From Flavobacterium sp. ACN2 (lineage in GTDB: Bacteria > Bacteroidota > Bacteroidia > Flavobacteriales > Flavobacteriaceae): 64,000 nt of DNA. Under the pieces are notes generated by a model. That model worked only from the letters and a program-made list of their open reading frames with translations. It was not told the origin of the DNA and did no database searches. How positions within the stretch are numbered: position 1 is the stretch's first letter; each line of letters begins with the position of its first letter. The position numbers and the translations under genes are program-made. The stretch lies in contig NZ_MRCM01000005.1 in NCBI RefSeq assembly GCF_002303885.1, positions 248,001 through 312,000 on the forward strand, in the 5' to 3' direction. This document shows positions 9,109 to 18,210 of this stretch, in pieces.

Positions 9109-9112
9109 AACT

Positions 9113-9120
9113 TAATTTTG
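9113..9120 (+). promoter_or_regulatory. promoter -7 element (TAATTTTG) for the AAA gene
   Basis: TAATTTTG lies 17 nt before the ATG at 9138, giving a predicted leader of roughly 12 nt. It suggests the AAA gene can be transcribed independently of yggS. Confidence 0.4.
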
Positions 9121-9137
9121 CAGCAAATTAAAAGCAG

Positions 9138-9842
9138 ATGAACCTGAATGATCTTACCGTAATTGATACTGAAAAAATTGCTTTAGACGATTTGTTTTTT
9201 AGCGAAGAAAATAAAGCTGCTTTGCTTCAGATTATCAAAGAACATCAATATATCGAAGAATTAAAGCAATATAATCTTAAAGTTGACAACAAGATTTTAC
9301 TGCACGGTAGTTCTGGCTGCGGTAAAACTACAACCGCAAAAGCGATTGCCCATACTTTAAACAAAAAGATTATCATAGTCAACCTCAGCACTGTTGTCGA
9401 TTCTAGGATAGGCGAAACTTCTAAAAACTTAAAAGCTATTTTTGATAAAGCTATTCGCGAAAGAGCGGTTTTATTCTTAGATGAATTTGACCAAATTGGA
9501 AAAAGCCGTGACAGCGATGACAAAGATGTTGGTGAAATGAGGCGTTTGGTCAACACTATAATCCAGCTTTTTGATTATTTCCCTTCTGATAGTTTATTGA
9601 TCTGTGCCACCAATCATTACGAAATAATAGATAGCGCTTTACTGCGAAGATTTCAACTTCGTTTGAAATATGAAATGCCTTCAGAAAAACAGTTGGATAT
9701 TTATTACGATAAAATTTTAAGCTCGTTTCCAGAACATTTTCAAAACATAGACAGAAAATATTCTGTTTCTTATGCCGAAGCTCTGGACTATACCAATACC
9801 ACAATGAAAAGGCAGATTATTGCTGTACTAGATTCTAAATAA
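9138..9842 (+). CDS. stand-alone AAA+ ATPase
   Basis: 234 aa. It is a single AAA module with Walker A (LLHGSSGCGKTTTAKAIA, near residue 55), Walker B (AVLFLDEFDQIGK), sensor 1 (LLICATNHYE) and an arginine-finger region (SALLRRFQLRLKYEMP). The layout resembles minimal ATPases of the FtsH/spastin type but without a protease or membrane part. No partner protein (protease, nuclease or substrate adaptor) lies beside it. It probably remodels or unfolds a partner encoded elsewhere. Confidence 0.8.
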   Translation: MNLNDLTVIDTEKIALDDLFFSEENKAALLQIIKEHQYIEELKQYNLKVDNKILLHGSSGCGKTTTAKAIAHTLNKKIIIVNLSTVVDSRIGETSKNLKAIFDKAIRERAVLFLDEFDQIGKSRDSDDKDVGEMRRLVNTIIQLFDYFPSDSLLICATNHYEIIDSALLRRFQLRLKYEMPSEKQLDIYYDKILSSFPEHFQNIDRKYSVSYAEALDYTNTTMKRQIIAVLDSK

Positions 9843-9847
9843 AAATA

Positions 9848-9877
9848 GAAAACCCGCTGACACTACAGCGGGTTTTC
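9848..9877. terminator. bidirectional intrinsic terminator
   Basis: GAAAACCCGCT / AGCGGGTTTTC with an 8-nt loop lies between the convergent AAA and glycosyltransferase genes. Confidence 0.85.
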
Positions 9878-9920
9878 ATTGGGCGGAGTTTTATATAATA
9901 GAATGAATAGTGTACTAAAT

Positions 9921-11366
9921 TTATAGTCCTCTTGTCAACCAGCCTTTTTTGTTGGCTGTTGCAATGGCATAAGGCGCAATCCAGAATAAACTGAAAGTGT
10001 AAAAAACACTGTAAGAATAAGCCCAGAAAGATTCTGAAAGCGTGTATCTTTTTGCGTAAAACAACATTGAAAAACTTGAAAATATTAAGATTGCCATTAA
10101 TGTTGAACTTAAAAATAACACGGGGTGAACCGCGATAAAGTAAAACATAAACAATAGAAATGGATACGTCATTGCAATTTTAAAAAACTGATTTAAAAAC
10201 AGCATTCTTGGTCCAAATTTTGAATCTTTTCTAAAATCTTTGAAAACAAATTTTGCCATCATAAGATTTTCACGAACGTTACTTCTCGCCCATCTAATGA
10301 ACATTTTGTATAATCCTTTATATTCTTCTGGAACATTGGTTAATACCACTGCATTTCTTTGAAATTTCACTTCAAAACCTTGTTTCAAAATCATATTGGT
10401 AAGAGCGCGATCTTCTCCAATATCTGATGGCTGTCCCATAAAAGTTTGGTTGATCCATTCTGGAAGACAATTGAAAACGGCATCTCTTTTGTACGCTGCC
10501 AAAGCACCTGGTGTACATAATACAGAACCTAATTCACTTTCTGCAGAACGTTGGAATTCGAAACTCATTACGAAACTTACATTAAGCATTTTTGGTAAAA
10601 TTGCTTTTTTGTTGTTCAAAACCTGAACGTTTCCTGCAACTGCACCACATTTTTTGTTTACCACAAATGGGCTAACTAAGTTTCTAAGAGTGTCTTTTTT
10701 TACAATAGAATCACTATCTACAGTTACAAAAATTTCTCCTGTTCCTAATTTAAATCCTCTGTACAACGCTTGGCGTTTTCCTTGGTTTTTAGGTTGCTGA
10801 AAAATCGTTACACGATCTCCCAATTTTGCTTTTGCTTCTTGCATCCAATACCAAGTATCATCTTTACTTCCATCGTCAATAGCCAAAAGCTGTAATTTTT
10901 CTGCTGGATAATCGCTTTCTGCAAGGCTCAATAAAGTGTCCCAAACTAGTTTTCCTTCATTGTATGCTGGAACGATAATCGTACACGTTGGCAATAAATC
11001 GTCTGAAACCGATGGAATTGCTTTGTATCTTAAGTACAAATAAGAGCTATACAAGAAAACTCCTGTTTGGTAGAAAAACAATATTGTTGTGATTATTAAA
11101 AATGGCAATCCCCAAGTCGAAGCAATTCTTTCAAAATGAAATTGTTCGAAATCGTCTTGCAATTGAATTACCATAAATACACCTGCAAGTAATAATAAGA
11201 ACGTTGCAATAAGAACCGCTAATCCAAAAGGACTTGTTGGCCTTTCTACGTGTACTTTTTGTGATTTTTCGTTGGTTCTAAAAAAAGAACCGTTTAATGT
11301 TTTTTCGCTGATAGCTGAACTGCTGTTCGCATAAAATTGTTCTGAGATAATTGTTTCGCTTTTCAT
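9921..11366 (-). CDS. processive family 2 glycosyltransferase, membrane-bound
   Basis: 481 aa. Two membrane helices near residues 50-70 and 88-112 precede a GT2 catalytic domain with LAIDDGSKDD, VDSDS and GEDRALT, and an RWARSN segment in place of the usual Q(Q/R)xRW. About four further helices follow. The order matches hyaluronan/chitin/PgaC-type synthases, which polymerise and export a beta-linked polysaccharide, so a role in exopolysaccharide or biofilm matrix is likely. The start is fixed by an AAGGAG site 7 nt upstream. The neighbouring divergent two-component pair may control it. Confidence 0.82.
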   Translation of the reverse strand: MKSETIISEQFYANSSSAISEKTLNGSFFRTNEKSQKVHVERPTSPFGLAVLIATFLLLLAGVFMVIQLQDDFEQFHFERIASTWGLPFLIITTILFFYQTGVFLYSSYLYLRYKAIPSVSDDLLPTCTIIVPAYNEGKLVWDTLLSLAESDYPAEKLQLLAIDDGSKDDTWYWMQEAKAKLGDRVTIFQQPKNQGKRQALYRGFKLGTGEIFVTVDSDSIVKKDTLRNLVSPFVVNKKCGAVAGNVQVLNNKKAILPKMLNVSFVMSFEFQRSAESELGSVLCTPGALAAYKRDAVFNCLPEWINQTFMGQPSDIGEDRALTNMILKQGFEVKFQRNAVVLTNVPEEYKGLYKMFIRWARSNVRENLMMAKFVFKDFRKDSKFGPRMLFLNQFFKIAMTYPFLLFMFYFIAVHPVLFLSSTLMAILIFSSFSMLFYAKRYTLSESFWAYSYSVFYTFSLFWIAPYAIATANKKGWLTRGL

Positions 11367-11373
11367 GCTTATA

Positions 11374-11379
11374 CTCCTT
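11374..11379 (-). promoter_or_regulatory. perfect Shine-Dalgarno site (AAGGAG) of the glycosyltransferase gene
   Basis: On the minus strand AAGGAG is followed by a 7-nt spacer and ATG. Such sites are rare in Flavobacterium, where most mRNAs do not use a Shine-Dalgarno sequence. It supports the start at 11366. Confidence 0.7.
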
Positions 11380-11475
11380 TTTTAATTTCCTTAATTGGGC
11401 TTTTAGCAAAATCTTCTTCCTTTCAAAAACGGACACATTAGAGATTTTGACATTAACACAATTTGCAAGCGGCAT

Positions 11476-11869
11476 GCCAATACGGTTTTAAACTGGTATA
11501 GAGCTATTTAGAAAAACAAGCACAAAAAAGAGTGTGTAATTATTTTACACTTTTTGGATACGGTATACACTAAAATGGTGATTTTTTGAATGAAAGAAGT
11601 GAGATTCTAAAAGGGTTTACAGTATTTTCTCTCTTCTTTTTAGTAAAGAAATGCGAATCTCAAAAAGCACGTTTCAAAAACATAAAACTACAAGAATTAA
11701 TAAAACGCAATTACTATATTATAATTGCATAAAAGAAAGAAAAACAATCCAATTTTCTATTTTTTTACGTCTTTAAAAAAACATTCTTCATAAAAAAACG
11801 AGAAGTTTTACTTAAAAAAGTTAAATTTATCCAAGCAAAATTCAAACACTAAATTTAAGGAGACTAAAA
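11476..11869. other. divergent intergenic region, 394 nt
   Basis: It separates the glycosyltransferase from the response regulator. It is AT-rich. An imperfect hairpin of AAAAAGAGTGT / TTTACACTTTTT type lies near 11526-11555 and could insulate the divergent units. The only clear signal is the Shine-Dalgarno site at 11857-11862. Confidence 0.4.
11857..11862 (+). promoter_or_regulatory. perfect Shine-Dalgarno site (AAGGAG) of the response regulator gene
   Basis: AAGGAG followed by the 7-nt spacer ACTAAAA and ATG at 11870. It is the mirror image of the site in front of the divergent glycosyltransferase gene. Confidence 0.7.
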
Positions 11870-12316
11870 ATGACCAAAGAGCATTATTATCTTTTATTGG
11901 CTGATGATGACGAAGATGACTGCCTTTTCTTTAAAGAAGCTCTCGACGAAATAACAATTAGCACTACTCTATCAGTGGTACACGACGGCGTGCAATTGAT
12001 GAATTATTTAAAAACTAATATCGCAAATCTTCCTGATGTTCTTTTTTTAGACTTAAACATGCCGCTAAAAAATGGTTTGGAATGTCTGGCTGAAATAAAA
12101 GACAATGAAAACTTAAAAAATCTGCCAATTATTATATTTTCTACTTCGCTAGACAGCGAAATCGTTGATAAGTTATATCTAAAAGGCGCTTCATTTTATA
12201 TTCGAAAGCCTGGAGAATTTTCTAAACTCAAAAATGTAATAGAAAAAGCCCTAACCATTGCACCCGAAAATAGTTTCAAACAGCCCGAAAGAGCTAATTT
12301 CATTTTGCAACCTTAA
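11870..12316 (+). CDS. single-domain response regulator (CheY/Rcp type)
   Basis: 148 aa, one receiver domain with no output domain. The acidic pocket (LLADDDEDD), phosphoacceptor aspartate in FLDLNMPLKNG, switch threonine/serine (IIFSTS) and lysine (YIRKPGEF) are all present. This Rcp-type subgroup typically pairs with large PAS kinases, and the next gene, 12 nt downstream, is exactly that. It therefore probably signals by protein contact rather than by binding DNA. It carries a strong Shine-Dalgarno site, unusual for the organism. Confidence 0.9.
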   Translation: MTKEHYYLLLADDDEDDCLFFKEALDEITISTTLSVVHDGVQLMNYLKTNIANLPDVLFLDLNMPLKNGLECLAEIKDNENLKNLPIIIFSTSLDSEIVDKLYLKGASFYIRKPGEFSKLKNVIEKALTIAPENSFKQPERANFILQP

Positions 12317-12328
12317 TCCTCTCTGAAA

Positions 12329-15300
12329 ATGAACCGCAAACAAAAGGAACATTATTTTCTTTCCGAAGGTGGAGAAATGGGAGAATTAATTCGTTCCGCA
12401 GATTGGAGTAAAACCCCTTTGGGAAATCCTGAAAAGTGGTCTCAAAGTTTAAAAACAATGACCGCAATGATGCTCGGCAATCCGTTTGGAATGTACATCG
12501 CATGGGGAAAAAATTATACTCAACTCTATAATGATGCCTTTCGTCCTATTTTGGGTGCTTCCAAACATCCACAAGCTCTAGGCAGAAGTTCTAAAGATAC
12601 ATTTGCTGAAATCTGGGATACCATAGGCCCTATGTTTGCTGATGTTATAAAAGGACATGCGGTAAGTTTTCCTGATTTTAAAGTGCCGCTTAATAGAAAT
12701 GGCTATACAGAAGATTGCTTTTTTGATTTTTCGTACAGTCCCATAAAAATAGAAGATGGATCTGTTGGTGGTATTTTGGTTACCGTTATCGAAACCACAG
12801 AAAAGAAAATCGTTGCAGACGCTTTGCATGAAAGCAATACACGATTCATCGATAATATCATGCAGGCTCCAGTAGCAATGTGCATTTTTAGAGGTGAAAA
12901 TCATATTGTTGAAATCGCCAACGACCAAATGCTGAGGCTTTGGGATGCAAAAGCAGAAAACATTATTAATAAACCTATTTTTGAAGTTCTTCCCGAATTA
13001 AAAAAACAAGGACTTGATGAAATTCTGCAAAACGTTTTTATTTCTGGTAAAAAAGTAATTACAGAAGAACTTTTTATTCCTTTAAATCGAAACGGCCAAA
13101 CCGAAAATACTTATATCAATTTTGTTTACGAAGCTTTACGCGAAAAAGACGGAACTATTTCTGGCGTTGCAGCAATTGCTACAGAAGTTACCGCTCAAGT
13201 TTTGGCTCGTGCTAAAGTGGAAGAAAGCGAACAAAAAATAAGACAGCTAGTTGAAAACGCCCCTTTCCCGATTGGTGTTTATGTTGGAAAAGAAATGCGT
13301 ATTGAACTCGCAAATGAATCTATTATAAAAATCTGGGGAAAAGGCCCAGATGTAATTGGAAAAACCTACAGAGAAATTCTCCCCGAACTACAAAATCAGT
13401 CGGTATTTGAACAAGTTGAATCGGTGTTTGAAACCGGACAATCTTTTCATTCGAGAAATTCTCGTATTGATCTTGTGATCGATAATAAATTACAATCGTT
13501 TTATTTCAATTATAGCTTTACGCCTTTGTATGATCTGACTGGTAAAATTTACGGTGTAATGAATACCGCTGTAGAAATTACAGATTTGTACTTGGCCAAG
13601 CAAAAAATTGAAGAAAGCGACAAACGTTTCCGTAATACCGTAAAACAAGCTCCTGTTGGCATCACAATTCTTCGAGGTCCAGAATATATTGTGGAAATGG
13701 CCAATGAAGCTTATCTTAAACTTGTAGCTCGAGAAGAGGAATCTTTTGTTGGAAGACTATTGTATGATTCTCTCCCAGAAGTAAAAGAAACCGTTAGCGA
13801 TTTATTAGACAATGTATTAAAAACTGGAATTCCGTTTCATGGCATTGAAGTTCCTGTTCCTTTAAACCGATACGGAAAAATCGAAACTGCTTATTTTGAT
13901 TTTCTTTATCATCCGTTAAAAGAAGAAAATGGAACAATCTCGGGAATCTTGGTTACGGTTACCGAAGTAAGCGAAAAAGTGGAAGCCCGAAAAAAAATCG
14001 AACTTAACGAAGATCGTCTTAAAATTGTTGTAGAAGCCAGCGAATTGGGAACTTGGGAATTGAATGTTAAAACACGAATTCCGACTTACTCTAAAAGATA
14101 TCTTGAAATTCTTGGCGGCTATACCGAAGATGTAATGCTTTCTCACGAAGAATTATTGGAGCATCTTCATCCTGATGATTTACATATTAGAAACAAAGGT
14201 TTTAAAGAAGCTCTAAGTTCTGGATTTTTAAATTATGAGGTTCGCGTTATCTGGAAGGATCAATCTATACATTGGATTGAAGGAAAAGGAAAAGTTTTTT
14301 ATGATGAAAACCATCAGCCTCAAAAATTAATTGGAACTATTCGCGACATTACCGAAGAAAAAAAATACCAGCAGAAAATAGAAGAAAGCGAAAAGAAACT
14401 GCGCAATCTTATTATGCAGTCGCCTGTGCCGAAAGCTATTTTACGTGGAGATGATTTTGTAATCGAAATGGCCAATTTTGTATTACTGCATAATATTTGG
14501 AAAAGAGAAGCATCTGAAGTTGAAGGAAAAAAAATACTAGAATTATTTCCCGAACTCAACAAACAAAAATATGCCAAGTTATTAAGTAAAGTTTACAAAT
14601 CTGGAGAAGTGTATTCAGAATCTGAATCGTTACTTTTTATTGCTAATGAAAATGGCGGCAGTCAATTTTATGTTGATTTTGAATTTGCCCCGCTGCGCGA
14701 AAGTGACAATTCGATTTCTGGAATTAGAATGACATTGATTGATGTGACTGAAAAAGTCGAAGCCAGAAAAAAAATCGAAGAAAGCGAAAAGAGATTCCGT
14801 TCGCTTACCGAAAGTATTCCGCAGTTAATCTGGGAAACCGATGCAGAAGGAAATGCACTTTTTACCTCAGGAAAATGGTTTGAATATACCGGAATAGAAC
14901 CTGGAGCCGAAGGTTCTTGGCAGAAAATGATTCATCCTGATGATTTTGACGAAAATGTAAAAATCTGGCAGCACGCTCTTGCAACCGGAGAAATGTATCG
15001 CTGTGATGTACGTATGCATAGAAAAGACGGTTCGTACAGATGGCATACTGTTATTGGGGAACCTGTTTTGGGTCCTGATAATAAAATTTTAAAATGGGTT
15101 GGTGCGTTTACCGATATTCATACCGAAAAAGCTTTTACACACGAACTAGAACAGCAGGTTACTGCTCGTACCAAAGAACTCATTCAGATCAACGAATCAC
15201 TCCGAAAAAGTGAAGAACGTTATCATTTAATGGTTGAAGAAATTCAGGAATATGCCATTTTATACCTCAACCGTGAAGGTATTATTGAGAATTGGAACGC

Positions 15301-16348
15301 TGGTGCCGAAAAAATAAAAGGCTATAAAGCAGAGGAAATTGTCGGGAAATATTTAGCTATTTTTTATACCGAAGAAGATCAAAAAAATAATCTGCCTCAA
15401 AAACTTTTGCAAACTGCAAGAGAAAAAGGGAAAGTGATTCATGAAGGATGGCGCATACGTAAAAACGGCAGCTTGTTTTGGGCAAGCGTAGTGATAACGG
15501 CTGTTCATAATAAAAAAGGCGATGTTATTGGCTTTTCTAAAGTGACGCACGATCTAAATGAAAGGAAAAAAGCCGATGATAAATTAAAAATGAATGCACT
15601 CGAGCTAGAGCAAAAAAACAATGAATTGGAAGAAATGAACAAAGAACTTCAGTCCTTTGCTTATATCTCCAGTCATGATTTACAGGAACCACTTCGAAAA
15701 ATACAGACTTTTGCCTCGCAGATTATCGATAAAGAATCGGAAAATTTATCTGAAAACGGAAAAGATAAATTTAAACGAATGCAGAATGCCGCACAGCGAA
15801 TGCAGACTTTAATTAATGATTTATTAGCTTATTCTAGAACAAATAGTCAAGAACGCATTTTTATAAAAACAGATCTGAGCCAAATTATTAAGGAGGTTAA
15901 AGAAGATTTAACGGAAGAATTAGAACAGAAAAGCGCCGTAATTGAAATCGGAGAAACCTCTGAAGTTGATGTTATTCCATTTCAGTTCAAGCAATTACTA
16001 TATAATTTAATCAGTAATTCATTGAAATTCTCAAATCCCGAAATTCCGATTTTAATTAAAATTACAAGTACAGTTGCTTTTGGTCAAGATTTAGGAGAAG
16101 AAAAACTGATTGCGTCCAAAAAATATTGTCACATTAAAGTTTCAGATAACGGAATTGGTTTTGAAGCGCAATACAACAAAAAAATATTCGAAGTCTTTCA
16201 GCGTCTTCATGGCAGAGATCGTTATAACGGCACAGGAATCGGACTTGCCATTGTAAAAAAAATTGTAGAAAACCACAACGGAATTATAACCGCTTCTGGC
16301 ATTCACAACGAAGGAGCTTCTTTTGATATTTATATCCCCGTCAATTAA
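12329..16348 (+). CDS. multi-PAS sensor histidine kinase
   Basis: 1339 aa. It has no obvious transmembrane segment, so it is likely cytoplasmic. About seven PAS/PAC units repeat, each closing with a variant of GT(I/V)SGILVTVTEV and an EARKKIEESEK linker. A coiled linker precedes the DHp domain (ISSHDLQEPLRKI, the phosphorylated His). The HATPase domain has LLYNLISNSLKFS (N box), DNGIGF (G1) and GTGIGLAIVKK (G2). It is the HWE-free, phytochrome-like class of Bacteroidota kinases. It follows its receiver partner by 12 nt. The signal is unknown; PAS units of this type bind small ligands or sense redox or light. Confidence 0.92.
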   Translation: MNRKQKEHYFLSEGGEMGELIRSADWSKTPLGNPEKWSQSLKTMTAMMLGNPFGMYIAWGKNYTQLYNDAFRPILGASKHPQALGRSSKDTFAEIWDTIGPMFADVIKGHAVSFPDFKVPLNRNGYTEDCFFDFSYSPIKIEDGSVGGILVTVIETTEKKIVADALHESNTRFIDNIMQAPVAMCIFRGENHIVEIANDQMLRLWDAKAENIINKPIFEVLPELKKQGLDEILQNVFISGKKVITEELFIPLNRNGQTENTYINFVYEALREKDGTISGVAAIATEVTAQVLARAKVEESEQKIRQLVENAPFPIGVYVGKEMRIELANESIIKIWGKGPDVIGKTYREILPELQNQSVFEQVESVFETGQSFHSRNSRIDLVIDNKLQSFYFNYSFTPLYDLTGKIYGVMNTAVEITDLYLAKQKIEESDKRFRNTVKQAPVGITILRGPEYIVEMANEAYLKLVAREEESFVGRLLYDSLPEVKETVSDLLDNVLKTGIPFHGIEVPVPLNRYGKIETAYFDFLYHPLKEENGTISGILVTVTEVSEKVEARKKIELNEDRLKIVVEASELGTWELNVKTRIPTYSKRYLEILGGYTEDVMLSHEELLEHLHPDDLHIRNKGFKEALSSGFLNYEVRVIWKDQSIHWIEGKGKVFYDENHQPQKLIGTIRDITEEKKYQQKIEESEKKLRNLIMQSPVPKAILRGDDFVIEMANFVLLHNIWKREASEVEGKKILELFPELNKQKYAKLLSKVYKSGEVYSESESLLFIANENGGSQFYVDFEFAPLRESDNSISGIRMTLIDVTEKVEARKKIEESEKRFRSLTESIPQLIWETDAEGNALFTSGKWFEYTGIEPGAEGSWQKMIHPDDFDENVKIWQHALATGEMYRCDVRMHRKDGSYRWHTVIGEPVLGPDNKILKWVGAFTDIHTEKAFTHELEQQVTARTKELIQINESLRKSEERYHLMVEEIQEYAILYLNREGIIENWNAGAEKIKGYKAEEIVGKYLAIFYTEEDQKNNLPQKLLQTAREKGKVIHEGWRIRKNGSLFWASVVITAVHNKKGDVIGFSKVTHDLNERKKADDKLKMNALELEQKNNELEEMNKELQSFAYISSHDLQEPLRKIQTFASQIIDKESENLSENGKDKFKRMQNAAQRMQTLINDLLAYSRTNSQERIFIKTDLSQIIKEVKEDLTEELEQKSAVIEIGETSEVDVIPFQFKQLLYNLISNSLKFSNPEIPILIKITSTVAFGQDLGEEKLIASKKYCHIKVSDNGIGFEAQYNKKIFEVFQRLHGRDRYNGTGIGLAIVKKIVENHNGIITASGIHNEGASFDIYIPVN

Positions 16349-16363
16349 TTTTATTCCATAAAA

Positions 16364-16397
16364 AAAACGGAAACTTCTTAATTGGAGTTTCCGTTTT
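16364..16397. terminator. bidirectional intrinsic terminator
   Basis: AAAACGGAAACT / AGTTTCCGTTTT with a 10-nt loop lies between the convergent kinase and lipoprotein genes. Confidence 0.85.
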
Positions 16398-16437
16398 CCA
16401 TTTCAAAACAAATTGAAATTATCTCAAAACAATTTTA

Positions 16438-16854
16438 TTATCTAGTATAAACAGTAATAATACCAGTTGTTTTGTCTTTAATTTTTAGTTCTTTGTTAGT
16501 AAGGTTCATAATATCGCTTGTTGAACTTAAATTTCCAACAGTAATAGTCAAATCGTTATGAGATCTTACATAAGTTCCAGTAGTTTCTGTTAAAGCGCAA
16601 TCAGATCCATTATAGTCACCAATAACTGCTGAATTACTTAATCTTAAATCTAAATAATCTCTATTACATCCTGCTGCATTTTCTGGTGCGTCAACCAATA
16701 CTTCTTTTCCATCTACAATTGTTCCTCTTTGGCTTAGATTATATTTACCTTGAATTGGTACAATTGTTTCTCCTTCATTATCGTCACTACTACAAGAGGT
16801 TACGAACATTCCTGCGCTTAAGGCTAATACGAATAATATGCTTCTTTTTTTCAT
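16438..16854 (-). CDS. lipocalin-like lipoprotein
   Basis: 138 aa with a lipoprotein signal (VTSCSSDDNEGE; lipidated Cys near residue 21). The mature part starts with an IQGKYNLSQ strand, has two cysteines that could form a disulfide (AGCNRDY, GSDCALTE), and ends in strands of lipocalin-like type (LTITVGNLSS, KELKIKDKTTG). Many such short lipoproteins are found in Flavobacterium; their ligands are unknown. It is monocistronic. Confidence 0.7.
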   Translation of the reverse strand: MKKRSILFVLALSAGMFVTSCSSDDNEGETIVPIQGKYNLSQRGTIVDGKEVLVDAPENAAGCNRDYLDLRLSNSAVIGDYNGSDCALTETTGTYVRSHNDLTITVGNLSSTSDIMNLTNKELKIKDKTTGIITVYTR

Positions 16855-16971
16855 GTTTGTTTGTTTTTTAATTATTTAATTCAATAATGCTAAATTAAAA
16901 GGATATACTTACAAATAATTCCATGATTTTAGGAATATTTTACATAAATCGCATTTTAGGATGTTTTAAAA

Positions 16972-18084
16972 TTAATTGCATTTTGGCCTGTTTGACAAAT
17001 ACTTATCAATTATATGCTGCGTAATTGGTTTTAAGAATCGTTGTGTGTTTTCTGGATAAGGGGCATGTTGGCTATAGCATTCTACAGAATTTCCAATTCT
17101 TATATACCAAACTTTTGCTCTTCCACTATCGTCAAAAAACTCAGTCGTATCACATACTTCAATCTTCTTTAAATCAAAATATCTGGCATCATAATAAGTA
17201 TCGCAATAACCATCGTCAGACCTTTCTATTTTTTCATAATGATCGCCCATCCATTGCATGCAGTGTTTTTTAAAGAAAGCGAAATAGACCACTCCTCCAA
17301 TTGAGAAAAAAATTAAAACAGTAACCATTGCTGTTTTTCCTAATCGTTTTAGGAAATTTTCAAATAGGAGCTGTCTAATTCTCCTAACGAACTTTTTTCT
17401 CTTTGTTTCAAATTTCTGTGAATCAGGATCATTCCGTTTAGATTCATCTATTTTAGTATAATCACTCTCCTTAAAATTTGCTTCAGATTTAGTAGTCTTT
17501 GCATTTTCTTGTCCTACTCTATTAGAGGCATAACTGTCGTTGGTAATAAATGGCAGAGGTACGTATTTTTTATCTTTTTCTACTTCCTCATCTTTTAAAC
17601 TAGGAAATTTTTCCATTTCGACCTCATCACTAAAACCAACAGAATTAATTTCAGGATTATAATGTTTGGTGTTTCTTAGCTCTTCTATTAATTTCAAATT
17701 CTCTGGATCAATTTCTTTTCTAAACTTATTAAAAGGTCTAGGCTGAAAATCTACCAAAATTGCTGCTAATTCGACCGTACTAATCTTAGCTGTTTCTCTT
17801 TCCGCTTTAAAAAAAGCACCTACCTTTTTAAACTTATCTGTGTATTGTTGAGAAGTATCCACTTCTTTCGGAATAAAGTCAGCCTTAAAAAAGTTTCGAT
17901 ATACCGCAATGTCATCGCCTTTAGGTTCTGAGTTGAAAATTTCCCAGCATAAATCTCTTAAAACTGCTTGCGAAGGATTGCTTAAGTAATCGGAATATTT
18001 TCCTTCATTTTTTTCAACTCTATATTTCTCTCGAATCGCTTCTTTATAGTCACTTTGAATATCATCTTGAGTAATTTTTTTCAT
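16972..18084 (-). CDS. hypothetical protein, paralogous domain plus C-terminal TM and periplasmic part (copy 1)
   Basis: 370 aa, not recognised. Residues 1-130 match the N-terminus of the 24875-25504 product: a LRDLCWEIF block and LVDFQPRPFNKF are shared. A charged linker, one membrane helix near residues 250-272 (AMVTVLIFFSIGGVVYFAFF) and a ~95-residue C-terminal domain with several cysteines follow; that last domain is absent from copy 2. The gene faces away from the promoter region of the lipoprotein/TPR-kinase operon, and the same divergent arrangement occurs at copy 2. It is therefore a likely member of the module, perhaps a membrane-anchored effector or regulator. Confidence 0.6.
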   Translation of the reverse strand: MKKITQDDIQSDYKEAIREKYRVEKNEGKYSDYLSNPSQAVLRDLCWEIFNSEPKGDDIAVYRNFFKADFIPKEVDTSQQYTDKFKKVGAFFKAERETAKISTVELAAILVDFQPRPFNKFRKEIDPENLKLIEELRNTKHYNPEINSVGFSDEVEMEKFPSLKDEEVEKDKKYVPLPFITNDSYASNRVGQENAKTTKSEANFKESDYTKIDESKRNDPDSQKFETKRKKFVRRIRQLLFENFLKRLGKTAMVTVLIFFSIGGVVYFAFFKKHCMQWMGDHYEKIERSDDGYCDTYYDARYFDLKKIEVCDTTEFFDDSGRAKVWYIRIGNSVECYSQHAPYPENTQRFLKPITQHIIDKYLSNRPKCN

Positions 18085-18093
18085 AAGCTATTA

Positions 18094-18171
18094 GGATTTT
18101 CAGGATTTATTATAGGTTTTTTCAAGTTTTTATAGGACATCATCGGAGAATCAGGAAATCCTGGAAATCCG
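18094..18171 (+). promoter_or_regulatory. phased GGA(A) direct-repeat array (copy 1)
   Basis: GGA-starting units (GGAC, GGAG, GGAA, GGAA) begin at 18135, 18145, 18154 and 18163, a 9-10 nt period, with two further GGAT units at 18094 and 18103. The last unit begins exactly 9 nt before the TATCAA promoter box. Copy 2 has the same arrangement. I infer an operator array, perhaps for the response regulator of the module. Confidence 0.5.
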
Positions 18172-18204
18172 TATCAATACACGCTCAAAACGGTTGTTAC
18201 TTTG
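18172..18204 (+). promoter_or_regulatory. promoter of lipoprotein/TPR-kinase operon (copy 1)
   Basis: TATCAA (18172-18177), a 19-nt spacer and TTACTTTG (18197-18204). Copy 2 keeps both boxes and exactly the same spacing. TTACTTTG is one base from the TAnnTTTG element. Transcription should start near 18210. Confidence 0.55.
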
Positions 18205-18210
18205 CCTCAA

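Noticed and set aside
11278-11475. 65-codon minus-strand frame over the glycosyltransferase start
   Set aside because: It overlaps the well-supported glycosyltransferase start in another frame and its Shine-Dalgarno site serves the ATG at 11366.
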